Shown here: positions 33,321 through 44,525 of the stretch, piece by piece
Numbering within the stretch: position 1 is the first letter of the stretch
Layout: every line of letters begins with the position of its first letter
Assembly (NCBI GenBank): GCA_009829735.1
Contig: CM020619.1
Coordinates: 24,081,554 to 24,145,553 of the forward strand
Direction of reading: 5' to 3'
Source: Pyropia yezoensis
Taxonomy: Eukaryota > Rhodophyta > Bangiophyceae > Bangiales > Bangiaceae
DNA length: 64,000 bases
Notes under the pieces: model-generated
Seen by the model: only the letters and a program-made list of their open reading frames with translations
Databases searched by the model: none
What the model was told of the DNA's origin: nothing
Translations under genes and position numbers: made by a program

Positions 33321-34843
33321 CGGGCCTGGCGTGACGGGCCTTTTTTTATGTGTTTCAGGGGTTCGGGAGGGGAGAGGGCGCAGGAGCCACGGGGGTGGAG
33401 GGCGTGGAGGACCCAGCGACGGTGGGGCGTCGCGTGCGGCGCTGGGGGGTTGGCAAGTCATCGCGGGGGGGGGGGTACGCCGGAGCTATGGGCGACGGCA
33501 GCCGCCTGTGTTGACTGTGTCGGGGGAGATGGGAAGCCCCTGCACTTGGAGGCCGGGGGGAAGGAGATCGTGGGAGGCTGCCGTGGGTAGGGGAGCTGAT
33601 ATGAGCCGTGGCGACGTTGATGGTGGTGGATGCGCGCGTCCGTGCAGGGAGCTCCCTGGTTGCATGCGTCGCCTGTGAATGCGGGCCGCCGCCGCCGCCA
33701 TGCCCGCCTATTCCTGGCCGCCCGCTCTGCCACCGCCGTGCCCGTCACCGCAGCCGCCTTCTCCCTTCGTACATGCGAAGACTCCGCTCTCACGCGCGCG
33801 ACGCTCGTGACCAGGAGCAGTATCCAGGGCGACTGTGTGCTGTGTCCCCTGCGCCCCACGCGACTGAGCTCGACGAGCGCCCTTCTCCTCAAGACTTGAC
33901 GTGCGCTCACCCCCTCCCCGTCCCAGCTTGTAAACAGCCCCCTCTCCGCGAGCGTCGGCCACCTCCGCCTTCCCCACAGAAGCCCTTCCGCCGCCACTGT
34001 CCACTCACCGCAGCGCACGTTTCCAGTAGGGGGCATGGCGGGGTCCACGCCCATCCTGGAAGGTCGCTCCCGCCTCGCGGTCAACCGTCCAAACACCGCG
34101 GAGTACCCTTTTAAGCGGTCCACTCCTTTCCATCACCGTCCCGGGGATGGCCGTCTTCCCATCTCGCACCGCTGCCCTCGGCTCGCTCCAGTCTGCCCTG
34201 TAGCCCCGCCCTGCCTGCGGCCAGCCCCGGCAACTGAAGGCGGCGGCATTGCCCCTCGCATAGTGGACTGTGGGATGCCCCTCGATGGATCTTCTGCCAT
34301 GTGCGTCCACGGATGGAAAAAATCGAGGGTGTTGACATCAGGGGTTGTCAAGCGTACCACTTTTGCCGCTAGAGTGCGCGGCGTACCGGGCACATTCGGA
34401 GATTTTCATAGCGCACGCGTACGTAGTACGTTAAAAGAATACGCGCGTCATAAGCTTGCTTTGAGTACCCCTGGTTTACATCCCCCCCCCAAAAAATGCA
34501 CTTAAAATGGTTGTACGTGTCTTAATATATTGGTACAGATTGATATGTAATACATGTGAAATTTTCTATTCGTATAATGCTGGCTGTTTCGGAACACACT
34601 AAACGACTGTTACTCTACATAGATATCTACGTACGAGGAGTTCTGAAACTTCAATGCATCGATTTGATTTGTTAGCAAGGCTCGTGAGGTAGAAACGTTC
34701 TGGGGCGTGCCTCAGTTCCTTCAATTCCGACCAAAATCTACGCTCTGTCTTACAGTGTGAAGAGAGTAATTGTTATTAATCGACAGGAAATTGTTCAAAT
34801 TCTTGGATGATAACAAAGTTGCCGGGACAGCGGGGACCCCCCG
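33321..34843. other. unassigned intergenic DNA
   Basis: GC-rich to ~34,300 with overlapping frames on both strands lacking domains, then AT-richer without ORFs. Nothing can be supported. Confidence 0.5.
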
Positions 34844-34851
34844 GCAGAGAC

Positions 34852-35539
34852 CATAGTTGGCAAAAACGTCACGTTTTTTTTGATTTTGACTTGATTAATC
34901 TATATATTAAATCAATACGTTTTTAGGTTTTTTAGTTTTATTGCGTTTAATCCACGTTGATAAGTACAATAATAAGTCAGGTCCAGGATCGACTGAATTC
35001 GCGCTGGGGAGAGGTCCTTCTCAACGCAGAAGTCTATCCACTCCCTAATCCGGAACAGGTTGACCCATGACAAGGTGGCCAAGCTGATGTTTGTGCACAT
35101 GAACCTCAAGCTCCTGGACGGCGTCAGCATGAGCGAGGACGACCTCGACTTCTTTTGGTCCATTTGCTGCAGAGGATGGGGAGAGTAGTGGTGCAACCGA
35201 TTGTGTGGGTGAGGGCGGGCGCGGTGTGGATGGGCTGGAGGAAGAATGAGTTCCTTGTGTCACTGGGAGCCACCCCGTGACTTTGACCATGTTGGCCCGC
35301 TGGCGCTTCGAAGGGGGACTTTTGTGCGATGAGGAGAAGGGTTCAGGTGCGACAACAGCCAGTCTCAGTCGAACAATGGTGGCCGCAATTGCCTCAGCAA
35401 TCAGGTTCGTACGTGGTATCAATACATCAGTTGTTACTTGATTAGTCTAAAAGCGCAGAGCCCCAGATAGATTAATCCATAGATTAATCTATAGATTAAT
35501 TAAAACGTAAACGTATACGTTTTTCTCGTGACAACCCTG
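34852..35539 (+). mobile_element. 688-bp deleted hAT element
   Basis: Flanked by identical 8-bp sequences gcagagac (34,844-34,851 and 35,540-35,547), the hallmark of hAT insertion. The ends are CATAGTTGGCA on the left and, read inward from the right, CAGGGTTGTCA (8 of 11 identical, CA termini). AT-rich subterminal gattaatctat motifs occur on both sides (34,893-34,905 and 35,470-35,495). The only coding remnant is the hAT dimerisation region. Confidence 0.82.
35009..35188 (+). pseudogene. hAT transposase C-terminal (dimerisation) fragment
   Basis: In one frame the sequence reads ERSFSTQKSIHSLIRNRL, then KVAKLMFVHMNLKLL and an acidic end before TAG at 35,186. This is the conserved hATC signature (E-R-x-F-S, R-N-R-L, N-x-x-L-L). 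An in-frame TGA lies 13 bp upstream and the rest of the transposase is gone. Confidence 0.85.
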
Positions 35540-35889
35540 GCAGAGACCCATTCTGGAGGGATATTTTTGACTTGGCGGACCAAGAAGAGCCTGTTACTGC
35601 ATGCAATCCTGGACTGTCTCTCAGTCATTCATCGGTCGCCTCGTAAGTTTGGTCAGTCACCCTCCCGGATACGATCCAATCGTCGTTTTTGCTGGCACAC
35701 AGGCAGAAGCACCAGCCGCCAAGCCTTCCGGGGGGGCCCAAAGCTCTCGTCGCCGGTGCGTGTACTGCGGCCACTCTGGCCCTGTCGCGTCAGCGAGGCC
35801 CCGACCGCGGTTTGCGACGGCGCACGCTGCGCGTGCGGCGGCGTCGTTGGCAGAGAAGGGATTCCGTCGCGGAGCGCGCGGTGAAGCAC

Positions 35890-36317
35890 TGATCCTGCGC
35901 TTCGTCCCTTCCCCCCCACGAGCGTTCCCCTTCCCCCCCCCCTCTCCATCCCCCCCCGTCTTACCCCTTGTGCTCCTCCCCTTTCCTTTCCCCCTTTCTT
36001 TCTCTCTTCGTTTTCTGTTCTTTCTCTTGTTACATCGCGGCTGGGGAGCGCGCCCCATCGGACCCGGGTGGAGGGCGGCGGAGGGGGTCGCTTGGCAGTC
36101 ACGGTTACCGATTGGGTGGCCTGATCGCGGGCGTCCCGGCGTCCAAAGCAGGTCCATTCCCTCCCCTGCTCTAGGCTTGAGGTGTTTGTCGGTTGCTCTT
36201 CCTCCACTTCAGCCAACACGGACACGGCCGGCTGCTGGCTCGAGTTCGCCCGGATCCCCTGCGTTCCACGTCCCTTTCCACCGATTGTCCCGCGGCGGGG
36301 GGACAACAAAGCCTACC
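35890..36317 (+). promoter_or_regulatory. pyrimidine-rich leader of the G3BP-like gene
   Basis: A nearly pure C/T stretch (35,900-36,035) precedes the gene by ~300 bp. Comparable C/T tracts lie before the GNAT-VOC start (50,017-50,045), so they may mark promoters or 5' untranslated regions in this genome. No TATA box is evident. Confidence 0.35.
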
Positions 36318-38384
36318 ATGCGCTCCATGGACGCGTCTGGTGATGATGGCGCCACCGCCTCTGCTGGCGGCGCTGCCAATGAAGCGGCGGCCGCCATGTC
36401 CACCTCCGTCCCCAGCCTGTCGGCGTCGGTGGTAGCCCGCCACTTTGCTTCGGTCTACTACGAGGCAATGTCAGCGCGTCCGCAGTTCCTTCACCGCTTT
36501 TATAAGGCGGGCTCGTCGCTCTCTCACGATGGCTCTGTCGCGGGGCCCGACGCGCCGCCCGTGACCATTGATGGCACCGACGGCGATGCGATGGCCGCGA
36601 TTGTCGCTGCCATGCCGCTCCTCCGTCACCCGGGCGGGCCTGTTGCGACGATTGTAGAGCTCACCGCCCAGTACTCGTGCGGCGGGTGCGTCCATGTCTT
36701 GGTGCGGGGCGTGTTTACGCTCACCGCAGCGGTGGCAGCGGCGGGGGCTGACTCGGGCGGTTCGGGGGGGGTGGCCAATGGCGGGCTGGCGGTGGCGAAT
36801 GGCCACGCGGGCGTCTCGTCGGCGTCTTCTACTGACGGGGAGAGCGGTGGTCCGGTGATGCAACCGTTTGTCCAGTCGTTTGTGCTTGGCCCGCAGGACG
36901 GAGGCTACTACGTGCACAATGACATCCTGAATTATGTGGAGGGCGCGACGTCGTCGACGGTGGCGCCGCCGCACGCGGTGGCGCAGGCGCCCGCCGCCGA
37001 CTGCGGGTCGGCGCGTTCGGTGGCGGAGGCGGCGGAGGCAGTTACCAGTACGACTCCTGCCCCGGCCTTGCCTGCGGCCGCGCCCACGGAAGTGGCAGAG
37101 GTGGTGCCGCCCTCGTCGTCATCCGCTTCGGTGGAGGCGATCGTGGCGCCCACCACGTCGCAGCCCGAGACGACGGTGTCTGACACGGGCACTGTTGACA
37201 CGGTACCGGCAAGCGCGGATGCGGCAGCACCTGTGGCTGTGGACGCGACGCCGGCGGCAGACACGGCGGCCGCTCCCGTCGTTGCGGCGCCTGCGCCGTC
37301 GTCTTCTTCGGCGTCGGTTGACGCTCCTGCGGCAAGTTCGTTGCCGGCAGTTTCGACTCCGGTGGCAATGGCGGCGCCTGCCGCCGCTCCGGTTGCGCCT
37401 GCCGCCCCTGCCCCCCCCGCGCCCGTTGTTCGGGGCTCGTGGGCGGCGGTGGTGGGGCGCGCCGCTGGCGGCGCGGCAGCGGCGTCGCCTGCAGCCAACA
37501 CAGCCCCCACGGCACGGTCGGCGCCGACGGCGGTGGCCAAACCCGCCGTGCCGGCAAAGGATGGGGCTCCTGCGGGCTCGCCCGCCTCGGCAGCAACTTC
37601 GGTCGACGGCAAGGCGGTTGGGCCCGCAGCGGGGACGGCGTCGGCGCCCTCAGCGGCGGTGCAGCCCCCGGCGGTGGGCGCAACTGGCGCGCCATCCCAC
37701 CACCGGACGCCCGTCGGTGCGTCCGGCCACGTGGGCGGTACCAAGGCGACGGGGGCGCCCCCGAACGGGCCCGCACCCTATCAGTGCAGCCTGTACGTCA
37801 CGTTCTTGGGGGCAGTGGACGTGCGCCCCGTGTTTGCCTCGTTTGGTCGCGTGCTCTCTTTTGAGACGATCACCCCGGGCCGTGCCTATGTGCTCTACGA
37901 TAGCACGACTGCGCCTGCGGCGGCCATCAGCTCCTGGGTGGCGTACAAGAACGCCACGCGTGCGGCGGCGACTGCCGCTCGTTCGGAGGCGGCCGCGGCG
38001 ACCGCCGCGGCGACCACGGCGGCAGCTGCGGCTGGCGCACCCGCACCGGCACCCGTGCCGTCGCCAGCGCCCGCCCCGGTGGCGTCTCCCTACAATCAAG
38101 CGATTCACAATGTGCAGATGAGGCGGCCACCGGGTCCGTACAACCCGCACTACCATAGCCACCACCACCCGGGGGCGGGCGGTCGTGGTGGGGGCCCGAG
38201 GCCCTATCGCCGGGGCGGTGGGACCTCCCGTGGAGGGGGGGTCCGCGCGCCAGGGGCGGGGCGGGGGGGGTCCACTGCTCCCCGTGGTGGGGGGGGGGGC
38301 GGGGGGCACATGGCCGCGGGTACGGGCTCTGGTGCAGGCGCTGGGGGGGCGCCGACGTCGTCGGCGGGGCCGAGCCGCACTTAA
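36318..38384 (+). CDS. G3BP-like RNA-binding protein (NTF2 + RRM + RGG)
   Basis: Single exon, 688 residues from the ATG at 36,318; a second ATG at 36,327 has the better context (tccATGGAC). Residues ~29-208 match the NTF2-like domain of G3BP proteins: VVARHFASVYYEAM, FLHRFYKAGSSLS, HVLVRGVFTL, FVQSFVLGPQDGGYYVHND. A long disordered Ala/Pro/Ser/Val linker follows (210-485). Residues ~489-545 form a reduced RRM (CSLYVTFLG...FGRVLSFETI...GRAYVLYD). The C-terminus is an RGG/GGRGG-rich tail. This NTF2-linker-RRM-RGG order defines G3BP-type stress-granule scaffolds, which bind mRNA in the cytoplasm. The upstream frame is open beyond 36,318 but is low complexity. Stop TAA. Confident in the family; exact role inferred. 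Confidence 0.88.
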   Translation: MRSMDASGDDGATASAGGAANEAAAAMSTSVPSLSASVVARHFASVYYEAMSARPQFLHRFYKAGSSLSHDGSVAGPDAPPVTIDGTDGDAMAAIVAAMPLLRHPGGPVATIVELTAQYSCGGCVHVLVRGVFTLTAAVAAAGADSGGSGGVANGGLAVANGHAGVSSASSTDGESGGPVMQPFVQSFVLGPQDGGYYVHNDILNYVEGATSSTVAPPHAVAQAPAADCGSARSVAEAAEAVTSTTPAPALPAAAPTEVAEVVPPSSSSASVEAIVAPTTSQPETTVSDTGTVDTVPASADAAAPVAVDATPAADTAAAPVVAAPAPSSSSASVDAPAASSLPAVSTPVAMAAPAAAPVAPAAPAPPAPVVRGSWAAVVGRAAGGAAAASPAANTAPTARSAPTAVAKPAVPAKDGAPAGSPASAATSVDGKAVGPAAGTASAPSAAVQPPAVGATGAPSHHRTPVGASGHVGGTKATGAPPNGPAPYQCSLYVTFLGAVDVRPVFASFGRVLSFETITPGRAYVLYDSTTAPAAAISSWVAYKNATRAAATAARSEAAAATAAATTAAAAAGAPAPAPVPSPAPAPVASPYNQAIHNVQMRRPPGPYNPHYHSHHHPGAGGRGGGPRPYRRGGGTSRGGGVRAPGAGRGGSTAPRGGGGGGGHMAAGTGSGAGAGGAPTSSAGPSRT

Positions 38385-40173
38385 GCCGCTTTTCGGTTTG
38401 GATTGGTGGGGGTTTGACTCAAGCGCGCGTTCCTGCTGGGCTGCTCCTTGTGGATGGCGTCGGCGGGGGCGGCCGGTGGGGTCTCAAGCGATGAGAATGA
38501 TCGGGTTTGTGGATCAAGGCTCAAGGTGGATGTGGTCCGGCGGCGACTCGTCTTCTACTGCCAGCGGCCCCTTGCTGAGTTGCTCTGTAAGGGTCAAGCC
38601 AAGTTGTAGCCAACGCACCTGGTGGCGGCTCGTGTCGGGACGTGGTGTTGCTGGCCAAGGCTTGGGGGAGAGACCGATGCCGCTTGGTTTGTGCCTGGTG
38701 CGCTATCTTCGTGCGTTGGCCGTGCCGCGCACGACGCTGTTGGTGAATGGTTGCGTCGTGGTGGTCGCGGCGGTGGTGGATGGTCGTGTAGATTGATGCA
38801 GTGAGTGTTGGTTGCGGGCGATTGCGGTGATTGCTGGTTGCGTTGGTGGACCAGTTGCGGTGGACAGTTGTTTCGGTTTCCGTTGCGTCGGTGGACAGTT
38901 GCGTCGGTGTTTCGTTGCGTCCATGGGCAGTTGCGTCGGTGTTCCGAAGCATTGGCGGACCGTTCCGTCGGTGGTCGGTTGTCTATGGACAGTTACGTGT
39001 GTGTGTCATTTTCGCTGCGTGTGACGCTATGTAGCTCCACGTGCGTTGTGCTGTGTGTGAGACGCACTTCAGCGCTGCGATTTCTTTTCGTTTCCTTTGT
39101 CTTTCATTTTTCTCTCTCTTGCGATGCGTTGCCCCCGCCCTTTTTTTTCTCCTGTCTTTTGCTCTAGCCCTGTCGCTGTTTGCGTCGCCCTTTGCTGTGT
39201 TTCTCCTGTTTTGTGTGTCACTCCGTGGGTGGATCGTCTTTTTCAATTTTTTTTTTGCGCCGACGGGCACGGGCGCTCCACGCCCCGCCCCTCTACCCCC
39301 TTGCATTGGTGCATCCTCATCCGCCGCCGGTCTATCGATGGTTTGGTGGTGGATTAGGCGTCGCGGTTGGGGGGGTCCACCACTGGCGGCGCTCCACCGT
39401 CTCACGCGCTGCGCACGCTTGGCACACTGCACCCACCCTCGCGGTGGGTGGGGTGGGGGCGTCGCAGTCTGGGGGGGGGAGGGGGCGCGGGGGCGGTGAG
39501 GTGGTGGGGACGAGCTTTTGAGAGTGTCTGCCCGTGCGGCTGCCCGCAACCGAACAAACAACCTATTTCTTTCTCTTTTCTTGCGCTTTCTTCTGCGCGT
39601 GCTGGTGGCCCTCCTCCCAGTCTGGCCGGTCACCGTGGTGTGGCGCGGATGGAAGTGGGCGTTACCAGCAACGCGCCATGCCGTGACGCACGTGCTAGCG
39701 GCTGACCCCGGACGAGTCCGCCGCCACCTTCTGGACGGGCGTGCGCGCGGCGTGTTGCTGCTGCCGAAGCGGGCGTCTCGTGGCGAGTGTGGCGCGTCCA
39801 GGCATCAGTGCCTCAGTGCGGGGGTGAACTTGCCCCAGGCGGCGACCTGATCATCAGCGCATGACGACCAGCACGCCCACTGCCTGCCACCCGCTCCTCC
39901 AACCACAAGCAACCCCCACTCGCACGAACGCCACTGGAAGGGGGGAGGAGTGGCGCGCACACCTGGTGAGTCCTCCAAAGTCACGGACAAAAATGGCGTC
40001 TTGCCGCCCAAGCCCCACTTTGCCACCCACCCCACCCCCATCACCTCACCGCTTCCCCCCCACCCCCCACCTCGACCGCCCCCACCCCGCACCTCGACCC
40101 CGCCCGCATCCCCCTAGCCCTCCCTCCACCTCGCGCCGCTCCCACCAGCCCCCTGATTTCCGCCTTTGCCGCT
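38385..40173. other. intergenic region between convergent genes
   Basis: Holds the 3' ends of the G3BP-like (+) and R3H (-) genes. A degenerate minisatellite lies at 38,806-38,995. A membrane-like frame near 39,590-39,850 has no ATG at its start and no domain. No further gene is supported. Confidence 0.5.
38806..38995. repeat. degenerate minisatellite
   Basis: Variants of gttgcgtcggtggacagttg recur about eight times with irregular spacing (16-40 bp), in the probable 3' untranslated region of the G3BP-like gene. Confidence 0.7.
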
Positions 40174-42045
40174 CTACGTACTTCTGCTGCTGCCCGCCCG
40201 CCCCGGCTTGGCCGGCGCCGCCCCCAGCGGCGGGAAGTCACACTCGCGCGGCACAAACGCCGGCGACGGGGTGAGCGAAGGGCCGTCTGTCTGCCTCCTT
40301 CCGCCCCCGCCACCACCGATCCTCGCCCCCACCCCGCCCCCACCGCTGCTCGACACGCGCCGCAGCGGTGGAGGTGGTGGCAGCGACGGGAGGGGCTCGC
40401 GGCCACCGCCTGGCGGCCGGCCACCGCCGCCCACCACCCCACCGGTGGCGGTTGACAGGGCGGCGGCGGCTGCAGCACCACCGGCCGGCCCGGCCGGCCC
40501 ACCACCACCGCCGTCTGCCGCCGCCGCTGACGGCCCCCCCTCCCCCCCGCCGCCGGCCAGCCGTGCCGCGGCGGCGGCGGCAGCCGCCGCCGCCGCCACG
40601 TGCGCCGCGCGTGTGCCGTCTGCGCGGGAGGGCGCCCCCCCACTGCCACGGCCCGCGGGGAGGTGCCACGGCGCGGGCGACAGAGAAGGCGGCCCGGGCA
40701 GGTGGCCATAGCCAAACGGAGGGGGAAGGAAGGGGGGGTGGGGGGGGTAGGGCGACAGGCCGCCACCCAGGTAGGCCCCCCCCCCGCTGGCGGCGGCCGC
40801 GGCGGCGGCCGCGGCGGCAGCCGCCACGTGGACGGCAGGGTCCCCGCCACCGCCTGGCGCGCCGGGCGGTAAGTGCGCGGGGTGGTGGTGGAGGCCATTG
40901 AGGGCGCTGCCACCACCATTGAGGCCGCCCCCGCTACCATGCCGCTGCGCGTGCTGCATCGCCGCGAGCATCGATGCTGCTGCCGCCGACGACTGCTGCT
41001 GCTGCTGCACCGCCGCGGCGGCGTGCGCGGCTGCAGCAGCCGCCACGGCCGACCCGTGGTGCGGCGACAGGCCGTAGCCAACACCACCGCCACCGCCGCC
41101 GCCAGCGCCGCCGCCGCCGATGCCGCCGCCTAGCTGCGAGGGCAGCGGGTAGGCAACCCGCCCGGCGGGCGGGGCGGCCGCCCATCGGGCGTAGCGGCGG
41201 TCAAAGTCAGGATCGGCGAGGTCATCCTCCCGCTGCTCCCGCGCGGCATCGCGAGCAGCGGCTGCTTCCCGTGGGAGGGGGTCTCGAGGGGGGGGGGTCC
41301 CCCGCTTGGCGGCGGAACCACCCACCGCGAGGGGAGGGGTGACGGCGCCCCCTGGGGGCATCTCCCCCGCCCCCACATCGGCGGGGACGGTGGAGGTGGG
41401 AAGGGTGCCCGCCCGGGCTGCGGAGGGTGGAGGGACCACCGAGAGCGACTCCAAGGCGGCCGTCGCGGACGATGCATCCGCATCCGCGTCCGCGTCGCTG
41501 ACAGCGGCAGACGGACCAGCAAAGGCGACAGTGGCGGCCGTAGCAGTGGCGGCTGCGGCGGCTGCTGGAGCAAGACGGGCGACAGACGGGGTGACCCCCC
41601 CACGACGACGCTCAAAGCCGCGCGACCCGTCGGCGGCGGGCGGACGCGGGCTGGGCCGCACGTCCCCTACCGTCCGAGTGGGCGCGCCCGATGCACCCCC
41701 CGCCAATCCTCCCAACCGATCATCGGGGGTGGAACCAAGCGGCGCCGCCGCGGGGGTGCCGCCGTCTGCCGCCCCCCCCAGGTCATCGACCAAGGCGCCG
41801 CCGTCGCCGCCCGCCCCCTCCTCATATTGAAAGATTCGCGCACGCGCGCGCGCGTACTCCTCCTCAGATACCACCCGGAGTGTGCCCTCGAGGCTACCCG
41901 ACGACCCCGCCGCAGGGAGGCCCACTCCACGGGGGGGGGCGCCGGGATTGGCCGCCCCACCAGGTCCACCGTCAACCCCGTTGCGGGGCCCCCGGCGAAG
42001 AAAAATAGCACGCCCGTCCAAGAGGCACTCGTCGCTGGTGTACGG

Positions 42046-42077
<32 letters not shown>

Positions 42078-42432
42078 TGCCGCCACTACCGCCGCCGCCA
42101 CCGCAGCCGCCCCCACCGCCGTTGGCGGCACCCGGGCTACCATTGGCCGTCGCGCCACCCCCACCGGCAATGGCCGCCGGTGGGGCGGGTGTCGACGACT
42201 GCCGCACCATGACGGTCAGCTCGTGGAGGTCCGTGGTGGACAGCCGCCGCGCGGGCGCCGCCGAGTGGGGGAGCTTCACCAGCACCAGCGCCGCGGTGGC
42301 GGGGGGGGGGGTGCCGCCGCCAGACTTGGCGATCCCGGCAGGGGGGCGCTCAGCCGCGGCGGCGGTGGCGCCAACAGGCGCCGTCGCCCCGGCTGCCGGT
42401 GCACCCAGCACCCCCGCGGCGGCCGGCGCGTC

Positions 42433-42480
<48 letters not shown>

Positions 42481-42848
42481 CCGTGGTGGCGGCGTCACGC
42501 CCGCACCTCCCCCACCCCCCCCCCCATCCCCCCCACCCCCAGCGGCCCCCCCCCCCCCCCCCCGCCCGGCGGCGACTTTCCCCGCCCGCCGGGCGCCCCC
42601 ACCGCTCCCGCTGCCTCCTCCCGCAGCCCAAACAGCAGCGCCACCCGTGCTACAATCCGCCGTTGAAACGCCGACCGCGGCGGCAGTATCACCCGCTCCT
42701 GCGCCGGGTCGGCGACAAAGGCGGCGAGCCACTCCTCTAGACGGCCCAGCATCGCCCTGTTACGAGGCGACGCGAGGACGCCCAGCAACCACTCATCGAC
42801 CACCTCTTCGAGCGTGGCCGCACGGGTGCCGCCATCCCAGGTCTCCAT
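40174..42848 (-). CDS. R3H-SUZ RNA-binding protein, frame broken at a C18 tract
   Basis: The ATG at 42,848 lies in an excellent context (cgccgccATGGAG). Residues ~10-75 form an R3H domain: VLASPRNRAMLGRLEEWLAAF, then SAFQRRIVARVALLFGL. The usual R-x3-H reads R-R-I-V-A, so the signature His is Ala. At a run of 18 C on the plus strand (42,546-42,563) the frame must change to connect to the long second frame, which contains LDGRAIFLRRG and then a SUZ motif, SEEEYARARARIF (near 41,860). R3H followed by SUZ is the arrangement of Encore/R3HDM-type proteins that bind single-stranded nucleic acid. The remaining ~550 residues are Gly/Ala/Pro low complexity, ending in CDFPPLGAAP and TAG. One base missing from the homopolymer would restore a single frame; a GT-AG intron is the alternative. 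Confidence 0.75.
42437..42563. repeat. GGC triplet run and C-homopolymers inside the R3H gene
   Basis: About 12 uninterrupted ggc triplets lie around 42,438-42,475, then C-rich homopolymers, the longest 18 C at 42,546-42,563. These encode Pro, Ala or Gly runs depending on frame and are where the reading frame changes. Confidence 0.85.
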
Positions 42849-43140
42849 GGCGGCGGCGAGGAGGGAGGGGGGTGAAAGGGGAAATGGGTCAGCTAGCGAG
42901 GGCAGGGGGGAAGTATGAGGAAGGATTGGCCCGCTAGGCAACGGAGGCGGCGGTTGGGGTGGCGGGGGGGGGAAGGGAGAGGGGGAGCAGAAAGAGTAAA
43001 GCCCTGGGAGGGTCTAGTACAAAATTGAGGGGGAATGGAAGCGGAGCGGTGGTGCGGCGGCAGGGGCGGCGCAGTGTTGCACCGGCAACCAGCGGTGGCG
43101 GTGACGGCCGTAAAGAGACGGCGGCGGCGTCGGTAGTGGC

Positions 43141-43174
<34 letters not shown>

Positions 43175-44525
43175 GCCGACGCCGGTGGCGGCAGCGGCAA
43201 CGGAAGCAGCCGCGGCGGCGACAACGGCGGCAACGGCGGCGGCGGCAGCCTCAAGGGCGACACGCGGCGGCGACGGGGGCCCCGCGCGGGATGGGCGCGG
43301 CCGCCGACGCGGCGGTGAGGTTGGCCCTCCCTTCCCGCGCGGAATGGGCGCGGCCGCCGACGCGCCAACGCCGGCGGGGTCGGTGCGCCCCCCTGTCCCG
43401 TCGCAAGGCCGGCGGGGAGCCGACGTGCCGCTCGCGGCGGGCGGGGGGGGGGTGGGCGCGGTGGGGTCACCGGCACAGCGGTGTCCCAAGGCGCGCGGCG
43501 GCCCAGGGGCAGGCCAAGGTGGGGCGGGGTGAGGAGGAGCAGGGAAAAGGCGGGACGGGGGCAAACGGGGGGGGGGGAGGTGGGGGTGGGGGTGGGGGGG
43601 TGGACTAGGGGCGACGGCGCCGCGGCGGCGGCACGGCGGCAGGGTGTGGTGGTGGTGGCGGTGGTGTGCACGGATGGCCGGCACGCCGGCGAGCGTGGTG
43701 GGGGGGTGAGGTGGGGTGGGTAGGTGAGGGAATTTGATGGTCGCGCGGTGGGTCGGCAAGCGCTCTGTTTTCCTTGGCCACCCGCATTGGCTGTCTGACG
43801 CGGGGGGAATGACCTCTCCACCCGGCTGGCATCCCCCCCCCCGACCACTCACAGTCCACACCGACGGCGGCTCCCATTCCAGACACACCACCTCTACGTA
43901 TAAATTTACCAAGCGCAAAGGAGCCTAGCGCGTGGCTGATGGCAATTGGATGTTTAGTGAAGGCGAGTCGAAAAGTAGTTCCGTCGGGTACTGTGGAACC
44001 GGCGAACCGCGAGGGATGCCATAACTGGACCGTAAGCAAGAACCAGGCCGCACAGCAACACGAAGCGCATGACGGCCTGAATTGGCGCTTTCTTATTCAT
44101 CGCGGAAGTGGACTGCCCCATCGTCGGCTGACGGACCCACCGCACTTCGCGCCACGCCCCGCGGTGGCGCGCCGTCCCGCGTGTGCCCCCCACGTCTACC
44201 GCGGTCACCCTCTCCTGGCGGTGGCCGCCAGTGGCGCTGGCGGTAGCGGTGGGGGCGCTTGCCCTGTGCGCGCGCCCCGAGGCGGGGCGCGCCTGGCAGC
44301 ATCTGCAGCAGCGCTGCCTGCAGCCACCGCCTGCCCCAACGCGCCGTCGCAACCAACATCTCCCACCTGCGCTGTGGGGCGTCCCCGTCGCCTTCCCCTC
44401 CTCCCGGCTGGTGCCGCCTTCGGTGTGCGCAGCCCGCCCCCTCGCTGCGCTTCCCCTTCGCCCGTGGCCTCCTTCTTTCCCTCCCCCCCTGTTCCTGCGC
44501 CCTCCCTTCTTGTCTGGCGTCCACC
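42849..44525. other. divergent promoter region of the R3H and SET genes
   Basis: 1.68 kb separate the two divergent start codons. It includes a (GCA)10-11 microsatellite (43,142-43,173) and G-rich homopolymers, and no supported gene. The SET frame is open for 89 codons upstream of its ATG but is low complexity there. Confidence 0.5.
43142..43173. repeat. (GCA)n microsatellite
   Basis: About 10.7 uninterrupted gca units between the divergent genes. Confidence 0.95.

Noticed and set aside
39518..39850. Membrane-like small protein
   Set aside because: The frame begins at TTG; internal ATGs leave little of the hydrophobic part, and no domain is recognised.
40174..42732. Plus-strand frames antisense to the R3H gene (for example 41,827-42,937)
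   Set aside because: They are Arg/Pro/Ala translations of GGC/CCG tracts and have no domain; the R3H and SUZ motifs fix the coding strand as minus.
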